This document shows, in pieces, positions 34,642 through 46,193 of a stretch of DNA of 64,000 nucleotides (its first letter is position 1; each line of letters begins with the position of its first letter). The stretch is from Lunularia cruciata (lineage: Eukaryota; Streptophyta; Marchantiopsida; Lunulariales; Lunulariaceae). The position numbers were made by a program, and so were the translations under genes. The notes under the pieces were generated by a model. It was not told where the DNA came from. It searched no databases and was given only the letters and a program-made list of their open reading frames with translations. Location of the stretch: assembly GCA_948567375.1 (NCBI GenBank), contig OX419759.1:7222744-7286743 (forward strand). The letters are read 5' to 3'.

Positions 34642-35924
34642 ATAGGTGTACCAAACCTAGGCAAAACCTCATCACTGTAAAGAAAGTAGTTGGTGTAAGT
34701 CAAAATGCTCTAATGCACGATCAAGCTAGGATCCAAGAGCTTGCATCCTTGCCAGAGCATGAGCAAAGACAAGCTCTAGTAGCCTGAGGAATGGACGAGT
34801 CAACTAAGAGAGGATGTCATGTATGTTGACATTGTCGCTCTATCAAGGAAGATTATAAACCTCTAGTCCAATCTGATAATAGTGAAGTAAAAGATGAAAA
34901 GTAGTCATGTGCCCATGGAGATAGACTATCTCTTGTCTTCCACAATAAGATCTAGAGAGAAAATGATCCCTCTTTCACCTCTATTATATAAATCTCTAAG
35001 ACCGGCCTATCAGCAACCACAAAACAAGAGGAAAGTAGAGGTGCCAAGAGAGCCCAACTACCCCAAAATGCTATAGGTGTAGTCTCTTCCATAGACAACA
35101 AGCCAACCACTCCATATGAGATCAAAGAACCATCTGTCTATGTGCAAAATCCTCTGTCACACACCCAAACTACTAGTCCAATAATATCACCAAAGATTCT
35201 CATAATCCTCCTATCAAAGGCTCTAAAACTTGATATGAAGGACAAGGAGGGAGGAATTGTGTGGAGGAGGTAAGTAGATCGATGAGCAATACTAGAGGAG
35301 AGTATACCAAATGTCATTTGTAGATCTCCTAGTAACGGAAGGTCATCCACATGGAGAACACCCTCTGCAAGTGCAGCGTCTAAGAAGAGTATGACAAAAT
35401 CCTCCCATCCTATTGGCATTCTAGGAACATGTAGTCCATCTATAGATATGATACACCCCTTTGGAAGCTTAAGGTGGAGAGTAATACCTAAAGGGGACCA
35501 TGCCTTGCACTTTGACACCTCAACTCTAAAGCCTACAAGATGTAGCTTGGTAGTCAAGTGGCCAAAGGCCTGACTAATCTGATCTATAGGGCACATGATG
35601 TGTGTATCATTTGCCAAGGAGAGAAATACACAACTTGGCATGGCCAAAGTAGTAGATAAAAGATCTCTAAAGTGAACCATGGCACATAAGGGTCTCCTAA
35701 GAGGATCTCCCTAACATGTACCAATAGCTGACTCCACGATGGTGACTCTTTCCTATGAAGAACCATGCTAGTAGTAAAGGGAAGCCATAAAAAGACCGCA
35801 CACAAGGAATAAGACTCACCAAGGATCCACCAGCTTCCCTAAGCTCTTTAAAGATGGATGCTTGTGAGACTTAATCTTCCGAGGATAAGAGACCTTAAGA
35901 GAACCACCAACTAAAACACAAGGC

Positions 35925-36290
35925 TTTGCACTCAATCTCCGATGCCCCAAGGGAGCACCTTGATTGTATTATATACCAAGGGGGACTCCCCCGAGAGAAG
36001 CTCCATCCTTCGATAAGATATATGGATTGATGATATGTTAATGAGCTTTACCCTTAGATTAGTCTTATGTATGGATGACATGTCAGTTCTAATACTATAT
36101 GGTTGGTAAAACAATCTTTGACCAAAAAGAATCTTTAAGAAATATTTTGGTATGAATATCTGATTCATATGGGTGAAATACAATTGGAAAACTTTTGATG
36201 AGACAAGCTTGGAAGAGGAAAAACCAATCTTCTTCTATTGAAAATGGCATTTATATATTTTGGAGGTCTAATTCATCCGATTAATTATTT
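35925..36290 (-). mobile_element. Truncated LTR of the second LTR family
   Basis: The phrases 'CTCCGATGCCCCAAGGGAGC', 'TTATATACCAAG', 'TTTGACCAAA' and 'GGAGGTCTAATTC' occur in the same order as in the complete copies at 41233-41807 and, inverted, at 59840 and 60541. The terminal TGTAATA end is missing, so this is a fragment next to the 5' end of the LINE. Confidence 0.65.
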
Positions 36291-36397
36291 GTCTAAATAA
36301 ATAATATTATATTAGTATAAGAAATAGGTTGGATTCAATATAGCATCTCAATTCAATCTAATATTCAATTCATCTAATATAGTGAAAGCTTCAATAT

Positions 36398-36879
36398 AAA
36401 GATAAAAGGTGACCGCGTAGGAAAAATGAAGGATGGGAAGACCCCATCAAGCCGTACAAGGGAGAGACAAAAAAGGTAACATGGGGCTAAGCCCCAATAA
36501 AGTCTGTATGAGAAATCTGCCCTACCGCACCTAAGATATCCGAGCTATGCAAGTCGTACGGTCTACACACAACTAGAGCATCCAAAGAAACATCACCTAA
36601 TGTGATTGCTCTCCTATGGGTTGCACCAGCCACTGCACTCTGTAGAGCAATGGACACACGCTATCTAAGAGTGAGAGTGGTACCTCCTGATGCCTAACAT
36701 GATAAGCTCTCGCGCACTCCCGGACAAATGTGTCAAATGTCGTGTCCATCGCTCCATATAACTCCAAGGCTAGAGGAACAAAGAGGTGACCTCGCTGCAT
36801 GCCCCTATACTTGGAGACCTTGCGACCTGCTGCTGCACTCGCCGCCCATCCAGGGGATGGATAATCACTCCCATTCTTC
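36398..36879 (-). pseudogene. 5'-truncated LINE copy with the C-terminal end of its ORF
   Basis: On minus, a frame from 36873 reads 'SDYPSPGWAASAAAGRKVSK', 'HLFVPLALELYGAMDTTFDT' and 'FVRECARAYHVRHQ', then ends near 36597. The motif K..KY......FVPLALE.YG is typical of the C-terminal region after the reverse transcriptase in this LINE type. The 3' part leads into the conserved tail ending CGCGGTCACCTTTTATCTTT. The flanks carry CTTCAATAT on both sides (36389-36397 and 36880-36888), a plausible target-site duplication. It is the best-preserved copy of the 3' end here. Confidence 0.75.
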
Positions 36880-37015
36880 TTCAATATCAATTCACTTCAA
36901 TATAAATAGATTACATTATATTATTGTAAGGAATAGGTCGAGAGACACTCCTTTTTGGTTTTGGCTGCCTGACACCCCACATATGTGATATAATGTCCAC
37001 GTCAGCAAGCATATG

Positions 37016-37331
37016 ACTCGAACTGCAGCCACGGTTACGGTAACCATGGTTTTTATCTTCACCGGATTTTCCGAAACCTACACCTTTTCAAGGTGATACC
37101 GCCGTACATTTTTCTTGAAAATCATGTAGATATCTTACATCAATTAATTAATCTAGTATGAAAAGGTCAAGTAACTCGAACTGCAGCCACGGTTATTGTA
37201 ACCATGGTTTATATCTTCACCGGATTTACCGAACCCTACACCCTTTCAAGGTGATACTGCCGTACATTTTTCTTGAAAATCATGTAGATAACTTACATCA
37301 ATTAATTAATCTAGTATGACAAGGTCAAGTA
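37016..37331. repeat. Tandem duplication, 158-bp unit, two nearly identical copies
   Basis: ACTCGAACTGCAGCCACGGT begins copies at 37016 and 37174, and ACTCGA begins a third trace at 37332. Differences are few. Each copy contains the palindrome-like GGTTAC.GTAACC, a CACC..TTTCAAGGTG hairpin and AATTAATTAAT. Confidence 0.95.
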
Positions 37332-37627
37332 ACTCGATCCCTGATTATTTGAACAGGAACGAACAAGCAGACGTGGGAACGGAATGGTAGTTAACTTTGA
37401 ATTTTAAATATATATTTCTGATTAGCCCTAAGGACTATTTTACCACTTCCAAATCTACTCGCACCATAACTAACTGCTTGCAAGTGCCGCAAGGACATCC
37501 CTCTTCTTTTGCAACAAGAAGTTTCAGACAAACTGAACATGTTTATCGCCTAAATATATTGAACTTTTCGCTATATTAGATGGCTATGAAGAGGTTTAAC
37601 TTGGAATTTTGTTTCACTCTTATTTAG

Positions 37628-37770
37628 ATGAAGAAAGCTGACCTCATAGAATACAAGAAGGATGGGAAGATCCCATCAAGCCGTATAAGGGAGACAACAA
37701 AGAGGCAGAATGGGGCTAGCCCCAAAAGTAACAATATATGAAAAACCTACCCTCTCTTATGTAGCCAGAC
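37628..37770 (-). mobile_element. LINE 3'-tail fragment
   Basis: The landmarks 'AAGCTGACCTCATAGAA', 'GGATGGGAAGATCCCATCAA', 'GCCGTATAAGGGAGA' and 'GGGGCTAGCCCC' identify a diverged tail copy in minus orientation. It continues into 'ATATGAAAAACCTACCCTCT', the region just before the tail. Confidence 0.7.
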
Positions 37771-40700
37771 ATGATGTTTTGCTTTCGAAGTCCCTATGTG
37801 GAACCGTTATCGATATATACTATCCCTACGTCAAAGAAGAAAGTTCATAAAGTATGATTAGTCAAGATCAAATCCTCCGTTGCAAATATTTGAATAAAGA
37901 GGGCAAAAGAGTGCACAATTCCAAAAGAGTGGGGAGGAAATTAGAGAGCAGAGAATTTTGGAGAAGTATGAGAAGACGAGTCGAGAAGAAATTAGAGAGC
38001 GGATAATTCTAGAAAAGAAAAGTGGGGATGCAGTTAAAGAGGAAATGACTAAGTTATATATATTGGAAACGTGGACGAGCTCTTTATTACACAAAGGATC
38101 TCATGTGTGAGTTGTCTCCCAACCAAAGAGGGGTGTTTCCCCTTTGATTCCATTATTGTATTGTTTAACTTAAAATATAACAGAGAGGAGTATGTATAGT
38201 GATTTCGTATATTATTTAAGAGTTTGATATGCATCCATAATTTGTTTAATTCATTATGAACACAATTCTAGGGTCGGGAAATAGACTTTACTTGTATAGA
38301 GCATTCACTTTTAAGATTGATTATATTTTTAAACAAAAATTTCTCTGTAATTTTGAAAAATTCTAAAATAGTTTCAATAATATGTAGACTCTTATTTACG
38401 GAGAAAACCAAGCACACTTATTAAGAAAAAGGTAACGAAAGAAAATAGAACGAACTAAAGCTGCAAAAGAAAAGAAAGAGCACAAGTTTCTAAAAAAAAT
38501 GCAATAAGCCTAAATCAAAGAAAGGAATTATGAACATCCAATATAGTAGTCTCCTTGCATATTACAATGTTGAACCATACCATAAATGTGCTAATAAGAT
38601 ACACATAGAAAGAGAGATGAAAATTTCCTAGATGACAAAGGAGCTATTATCTATTATAGGTGTATAGTAATATTAAGTAAACCCATAGAGCATTAAGGGA
38701 TTATCAAGATTCTCTTTAAAGACAATAAGATAAAGTAACTGGAAAATTTTCAATTGATCCTCTCCAATGTAAGGATCTAGTTATTACCTTTTGTAAAAGA
38801 CAATAAAAATATACATGGATGGTAAGATATACAAAATCTTCAAAACTAAGAACACTAAAGCACATGAGGCAAGTTATAATGCATAGTGGTCCTTCTTACC
38901 TTGGTAGCAATCATTGCCACTATTTAACGATTGTGGTTGCTTGTACAAAAGATTTTACTTATAGAGTGCTTACAACCATTACATAAGCAAGTAATGTTCC
39001 ACATGTAAAATTAACAATATTTTCTCTAATCCTCCAAGGCAAACAAGGCATATCTAACTATTGCACAATTTGTATTTGGGAAGGTGCAGTCCATATCATT
39101 TGTATCATATTATCTCATGGACTCTTCATCCATGTAAATTGTAAAATATATATACTAGATTTTAGATAGTGATCTCTAAGCACAATAATTTAGTAAATAC
39201 TGAGTGTTAAAGATGGTAAACTTAAATATAAATGGAGTGCTTTAGTGAACTGCTCATAAGAGAAACAAAAGCATGGAAGCAAGCTCCAAAAACCCTCCTC
39301 CTACAAAAGAGAATCCTAATCTTCACTAAAGAAAACAAAAACACTCCAGCATATCAACAATGCAGCAAAGCTTTATAACCACTTCCTCCATGGAGAGAAT
39401 CTTAGTCCTCTAGGTAGCAAATATATTGTCAATGAGGTTATGATAGTGCAAAGTAAGATTTGCCTAAATGTTTTTATAATCTATGGAGAATAAGTTTATG
39501 AATATATGAAGTCTCATGTAAGCCAAGGCAATCAATAGATCTCAAGCTAACCAAAAACATGAGTTAAAATCCAATATCCTTAATTGACTGTCATAATACT
39601 CTAAGAAGAAAAGTATGATCATATTATAAGAACATATTAGTTAACAGGAAGCCATAAAAGACCTACCAAGGATACAATTGAAAAGAAATATATATGAATA
39701 TGTGCAAGAAGAAACCTACAAGCTCAATGGATAGTGCTTTAGCTTCTTACAACATTAGATCACAACTTTCCAAAACTAGAAGGAAAGTTATCTTTAAGTC
39801 ACTATTTGAATTACTAGGTAATCTAGTACAAGGAACTTCAGGGTCATATGGTTATTGTAGCTCCCAATCCATGAAGCTTTGGTAGCTTTGGAGTTGGAGA
39901 ATCTATCTTGCTAAGCATACTAATCATCATCTTTATTTCATCTAGTTTCTTTCCAAACCTAACTAACTCTAAGGCCATTGAGTGCAAGTATTTTGATTTA
40001 GCAAATCTATTTTGTATGGGGAGTCTCTCTACCTTCAATCTCATCTTCTTTCACCTAAGCTCCTTTCTACCTCGTCCTTCACCTGAAGCTTCTCGGTCCT
40101 TGTTGTTCATTGTGCTTCAATCTCATCCAATCTGCATCTTTCCTTGGCTTCCAATGATTCAATTTGGAGTTTTATATGGTTGAAAAAATCTTGCAAGAAT
40201 GAAGCAAGGATGGGTGAAGATGCAACCTTCCCATGTACAACCTTTTTCCTTTTGCTAACTCACATTGTTGTTCTCCCTCTTTGTCCTAATCTTCTTTGTC
40301 TCAATCTACCATTTCTTCCTCCATTGGTGGAGCTTTAGCCCAATTTGTGTTTTCCTCCTTAGTTAGTGGAGCCTTAGCCCATTGCAATTCCTCCTCTATT
40401 GATTTTGCTTGTGTAGAAGGAATCTCATGAGGTAAATGTAATGAAGGAATATGCTTGGAATGAGAATTTGCAATGGAACATACTCTCAATGACCTTGTGA
40501 TTGTGTAACATATTCCAAATTTGATCCACATTGTGTAACACAGGAATAAGATCTACTCTCCTCCTTGGTTAGATGCAACCCAAGAGTGTGTTCTTCTACC
40601 TCTTGCAAAAATAAAACATACGGGTCTTGGGTACTAGGAACACTACCAAGAAATGTCATTTTAGCAATGTAATTTTGGCTAAGAGAGGAGTATCATCTCT

Positions 40701-41232
40701 CATCATTTCCTCCTTGTCTCCATGGATTGCTTTCATGTTGTCATCTTGGTTTAGCCCAAAGTTATCTTTCACCAAATTTCCTTCACCCAAACTTATCAAT
40801 GCAAGAGGAGAGTTATTTTCTTAGCTCTCAAACATTATGTCCATCCTCTTGGAATGTGGATATTTGTGATTCAATTCATCTTCAATTGTTCTCCATCCTA
40901 GTTTCAACTCACTTTCAATCAATCTTCTCCAATGGATATGTCTTTCCAATCACAAGTTGACTTGTAAAATTTCATATACCTTGCACACTTTTTGTACAAT
41001 TTCTCACCATTGATAAACTTGAAAAATCCCTTTCCAAACTTCATTATATAATTTTTCATGTGATTGAAAGTTGTACTCTTTAATACATGTTTCTTAGTAC
41101 TACTCCTTTAACTTGTTTGAAATGTTCTAGATTATCTAAAGACTCTAATATTTTTGCATGATGAGAGGTAATCATTCTAAACATCTTGTCTTCTTCCTTC
41201 CCTTTAGTCCCCATTGACCCATTGAGACACAT
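37771..41232. other. AT-rich repeat region; possible retroelement remnant at 39.8-41.2 kb
   Basis: No host gene was recognised. From about 38.6 to 39.85 kb lies copy 2 of the unclassified dispersed repeat (39440-39460 'GTGCAAAGTAAGATTTGCCT' matches the insertion point of the chromodomain element). From 41.1 down to 39.8 kb, broken minus-strand frames read Glu- and Lys-rich, gag-like text such as 'SIEEELQWAKAPLTKEEN' and 'NWAKAPPMEEEMVD'. This may belong to the LTR family whose LTR starts at 41233. Many stops make it non-functional. Confidence 0.4.
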
Positions 41233-41807
41233 TGTAATATTCCAAGGACATGAGTACCTCCAAGAGAAACACAAGAGAAGAAACACAAAGCTTCAACACT
41301 CAATACTCCGATGCCCCAAAGGAGCACCTTGTCTTTACTGTATAGCAAAGAGGATCCCTTCAAAGGAAGCTCCAACCTTAGATCATATACATGGATTGGT
41401 GACATGTTGGTCCTTGTACTATTTGGTTGGTCAAACAAGTTTGACCAAAGGAAATCTTCTTATAGGAAACTCAAAGTCGTATGCTTGAGCTACCATTGGA
41501 AAGCTCTTGATGAGAAAAACAATGAAGAGGAGAAAACCAGCCATTTGTCTACAGGGATGAATCTTTCTATTTTTGAGGTCTAATTCGTCAGTTTAGGCCT
41601 CCAAAATGTGGGTGATAGGCAATCAGTCTACGGATGTACATTAGCTCTAAAGTTTTCAAACAGTTTTTGGCTCCTACACTATTAGTGGAAGTACTCTTTT
41701 GGTGACACTTTTATTTGATCTACTTAATCTGTCATATATAACATCCTTCCATATGTTATTAAGCCAATTTCCACCTCTAGATAATATGTCTAGCTATTGT
41801 TATTGCA
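41233..41807 (-). mobile_element. LTR of the second family (solo or 5' LTR)
   Basis: It begins TGTAATATTCC and ends ATTGTTATTGCA on plus, the inverted counterpart of the 59840 and 60541 copies. Flanking pentamers CACAT and GCCAT match at only three of five positions, so a target duplication is decayed or absent. In sense orientation (minus) it would lead into the gag-like remnant at 41.2-39.8 kb, but no primer binding site is visible at the boundary. Confidence 0.65.
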
Positions 41808-44800
41808 GCCATCAAGTCTCCTTTTTTGTTAGTCTTTATGGAAGTTCCTATGCATAGAATCTCACCTTTCATAGATACCCTATCAAGAAGGTCTTGCAAT
41901 CCAATCAGAATGAACAAAACATTGCACAAGGAATTGGAAAATGATGGAGGAGAAACTATTTTGATTTCACTCCTAATGTGACTATCTTCCTTGTCTTTGC
42001 ATTGAATGTTCTTCATCTCTCCTCAATTTTATAATTTCAAGAAATCTCATAATTTACACAAAATTATAGAATTTCTCTTTGAGAGTTACCATATCACATG
42101 TTGGGGATTTACATAACAAATTAATGAGTTCATGCTCATCTTTAATTTAGTGCATACATAGTTGAGGAGGAACTAGATTCCAATTCTAGATTTGATAGAA
42201 ATATACATAACCACCCAAACATATCTTCTAGAGATCCCATAACCATGAACTAGAGTTCTAGAGATCCCTCTAATTAGAGAAAGTGCACAAGAACAACTCA
42301 AATACTAGTGTTAGAATACTTGTCCTACTTTTGCTCATTGTGTCAAAATGGTATGACACATGGCAAATTGTAGTTCACTACATGTATCATTATATTAATC
42401 CTCGTTATTAATGTCACTTAATCACACTTCTAACCCCTTTGTTGCCCATGCCACCTTGAACAAATGAAAGATTTTTGAGACACATGGTAAACTATATGAG
42501 TACCTATACAATAATTTATGGATGCCTCACTTTTTAATCCTTATTTTTTATGAGTACTCGAGACAATATTAATGGGATCTCTAGGATTTTGTAAAGAACC
42601 CATAAAACTCTATTTAGAATGACCTAATATAACACAAAATTGTGTAATCAATTAGCTTCTGTATATAGCAATTATAATTTCAAGTATAATCAGTTGTATA
42701 TCCAAGTTGAACTTTTGCTAATCCTCTAACTGCTATATTATGAGTAATTATTAACATAAAAGACAATTTTTCACTTCTGATATCCACTCTTATAGTCTCT
42801 CCTTATTCCTTATGATATGCTACATTCTCACAATTGCATTTCAAGTGTAATTTATATTTATAGAACTACTTAATGACTTGCTTGATAGATCATCTAATAT
42901 TATATATTGGATTTGATTATAATGAATCAATTGAATGCTTATTAAATAGTCACTCATATACCAATAAAATAAAATACATTTAATTGCATTACATTGCTTA
43001 ATCTCACTAAGGAAAAGAGACTAGAGTTCCTTCCATACTTGGTTCTCATGATTAAAAGATTTAGAATCAATGAATATAAAAGTCTCCCTCTAAAATTATG
43101 GAATAAAGATTACCATACTTGAAATATTCTTGCATATCATCACCTAATAATAAGTCTATACATATTATTTGTAAAAAAATATAAATATCTTGAACTTCAA
43201 TTATAATAGTTATAAATATATTTTATTTCAACATTTTAGTTTGATTATTCTATATCCTTATAAAATATCTTCTAATATTTTACATGCATGTAAAATTTTA
43301 TAAAAATTTGATCAAATTAATAAGGAAATATGCAATATGTAGCATAAGTTCTTTTAATAACATCTCATCTAACAATACTTCTATCTTTGATAAGGGTTCT
43401 TTCTATGGGTAAATACATGCAAATAAAAGTACACATCTAGTGGGTACTGAATATAAATGCCATGTGCAAGTATGTTTTGTCAAATTTGGAACTATGATTC
43501 ATAAGGTAGAGGTGAGTAAGAAGATGCATAGTTTGATTCACTATTTAGGAAAGATATAGGCAAAAACAAAGAACTCAAATTTGAATCAAAATACATTGAA
43601 GAATTAGCTCTAAATTGCAAAGTATTTGCATTTTGGATGCTATATTAGGAGAATTTAATAATATAGGAAGTAAATTGCCTTAAGATAGTCCTTGTCCTTT
43701 GAGATTTGAGTTAAGTGATTTTATATTCTCTAGGTTTAAAGCCATATTGAATAATGGTACTAAATGTTTATTTGATGTTTCTTGAGATGCTTATCTAAAT
43801 GATGGTAGATGTTATATCATACAATAGAACACGGAGGCAAAAGAAGAAAAACAAGGATAGAGAGAATAATCATAGCAAATGTAAAGTACCAAATATAGTA
43901 TCAAAGAATATTTGGTACTCTTACAAGAGCATGTTTTCAAGAGAATTAAATATGAGATGGTGGGTTAAAGGATGGAGCACAACACTATCTGATAATTATG
44001 TAAAGATGACACATTGTGACAGTAGGTTTATAAACATCTCCCAAATGAGTTAGGAACAATCTTTTGGCTTTTTCAAGGATTTGAACCATACATTAGTGTG
44101 TATGGACATGTTTGTGTAAGGTTGTTTCTACAATCGTGAGATTTTTAATTCATTCATTGCAGTCATAAGTAAGCTATCAAGTACATATTGAAACATATTT
44201 TTGAACCTGATTATAAGATAAAATCTCTTCTTGATATATTCTTTTAATTCTAAATTAAAAATTCATTTTCACAAAATTTGAGTGATTTTTAAATAATATT
44301 TTATATTTCCCATTATAATAATAAATAATTATTAAATATTTTGATTTTATTTGGATATTATATGATGATGAAAAGAATCCAATTATTTAAAAGTAAAATT
44401 TAGGTATTATAGTATCTATTTCATGTATAAAATACGATATTTAATATTTAATGTTAGTATGATTGTAAATAAATAATGGAGATGTTCTCAATTCGTATGA
44501 GTAATATTACTATTTTAAATTTGAATATCACATATGATCATATCTATTTATTGTAGTTTAAGATGGTAGTAGAAATTAGAATTTGATTGAGAAGTAATCA
44601 TCTTGGAAAGTCATACTGGAAAATTGAAGATTATTATAGGTATGTTTAAAAGATCACTAAAATTCAGTAATAATATTTCACCAAATTTAAACTTCAGAAC
44701 ATGTAATATTTTATCTAAAACCAGAATAGTAAATACTTTATACTTTTTCTATGATAATATCTATGTTTAAATATAAGATCTTCATGTAGAATTCATAGTA

Positions 44801-45720
44801 GATTAGTTTCTCGTTATCAAACTAGACTAGACCAGTAGTTATCGGTTGTGACTCTTTTTCACTCAATTATCTCTTTTTGAAAAGGGAACATGGGTAAATA
44901 CCATATCTAATGACTACGTTCCATAGAAAGGACATAGGAAAATCCGTATTTACTGACTTAAATTTCTGGAAAATTTGAAAGGGTGAACTTTTTCTATAAT
45001 CTTGAAAAGCATTGTCCGAAGAAGCTTTGGAGTCTTATCATGAGTGATTATTGAATTTCTCAATTAATATAACCAGTTTGATATCATAGTGATATATCAA
45101 TAGTAGAGAAACTACTACTTAGGAAATATTTCTGAATATCACAATGCGTATTTGGAACTTATTTGGGATATCGAACCAATCCTAGTTACAATCTTATAAT
45201 TACCGACTTGATAGTACATTAAGTTGATAAAAAATTGGTTGACCAAAACAAGATTGCCTTGTTGTAAAGTGATCCACCCAATTGGTAAAGAAAAGCACAA
45301 GACTGTCTAAAATGAAAAATGAAAACTATTTACTAGTATTCAATTTTTTTTATCTCACATGACTTGAAATAGCAATTCTTTCTATGGTTAGATTAAAGTT
45401 CTTTTAAGTTGAAATGTCCAACGTAAATAAGATGTGATCATACTAAACTTAACCACGTTAAGTGGTGTAGAGAAAAGACAGAGGAGGAGCAAATATGAGG
45501 CATATTCTTAATCTGGAGTCTTTTTAAATAGAAACGGCCGCATATGGAAGGAGGGAATAGTCTGTAGATTTGAACGTGGAGGACCCAACAGGACGCCCTG
45601 TGTGGCACGGCCCTTAGCAAAGTACCATGTAACCTAAAGTTTACTTCCCGTTGAGCATGGTGCGGTGGTACAGCTCGAACCAGCCCAGAGTGAGATCATA
45701 TGTCGTCTCACTAGTGCTGT
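41808..45720. other. AT-rich intergenic region
   Basis: The sequence is strongly AT-rich, especially 42.6-45.3 kb. Only short open frames occur, none with a recognisable domain. I see nothing further that can be supported. Confidence 0.5.
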
Positions 45721-45726
45721 CTTCGT

Positions 45727-46047
45727 TCATGGATTTGTTTCAAGCTTTAGGTTGAGAAGCTGAACGTTTTGCGACTTGTTCTGATTTCGCGCTTTCCGTT
45801 TCGGAGGGGAAGGAGCTCGAGCTTCAAGCAAAACGGGGCGCTCCGTCAGTTGCTTGAGCTCGTGAAAGTGATCTATTTTCCCGTTGGTCCTGTTTGTTCG
45901 CACAGGAGTTGTTGATTTGGTCAGGTGAATGGACTGAGGCAGAGAGACGCTCGAAGGATTGGAGTTTAGAGGATATTGGTGACACGTTTCGGGATCGGCT
46001 TTGGAGCAACAGGGAAGGGGAGGAGGAGGAGGAGGCAGGGTCGGCAT
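45727..46047 (-). CDS. Possible small proline-rich protein, divergent from the Expp1-like gene
   Basis: A 106-codon frame starts with a polyproline run (MPTLPPPPPPLP) and continues 'HFHELKQLTERPVLLEARAP' and 'SPPKRKARNQNK'. It lies in a GC-richer patch just upstream of, and opposite to, the Expp1-like gene. No family is recognised. It may be a real gene or exon, or only the 5' UTR/promoter of the neighbour read backwards. Confidence 0.25.
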   Translation of the reverse strand: MPTLPPPPPPLPCCSKADPETCHQYPLNSNPSSVSLPQSIHLTKSTTPVRTNRTNGKIDHFHELKQLTERPVLLEARAPSPPKRKARNQNKSQNVQLLNLKLETNP

Positions 46048-46193
46048 TTCTTAGTGGTGTAGGAATGAGTGGAATTTTATAGAGTTGTTGGATACAGGGG
46101 TACTCTCGAGCTGTCGAGTTTCACGGGACAGATCGGTGTCGTCTGGTGGTAGTGGAAGTCATTGCATTTGAAGGGGTTGATAAATTGGGGAAG

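Larger units (their letters stand above)
33536..35830 (-). pseudogene. LINE with reverse transcriptase fragment, interrupted by two later insertions
   Basis: Read on minus from about 35830: '..VHVREILLGDP', then the reverse transcriptase core at 35680-35138 with 'MPSCVFLSLANDTHIMCPI' and 'VSKCKAWSPLGITL', further 'LPLLGDLQMTFGILSSSIAH' and 'FDRRIMRIFG'. At about 35.0 kb 'PIAFWGSWALLAP' fits the next conserved block of this LINE type. A solo LTR (34220-34641) then interrupts. The C-terminal block continues at 34.2-33.74 kb and the 3' tail at 33.63-33.54 kb, itself interrupted by a 101-bp tail copy. The catalytic motif, normally F/LADD, reads LAND. Frames change between segments, so the copy is dead. 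The endonuclease part is missing. Confidence 0.8.

Noticed and set aside
45640-45720. A tRNA gene suggested by 'GGTTCGAGC'-like text on the minus strand
   Set aside because: No matching acceptor stem, anticodon arm or second box at the right distance.
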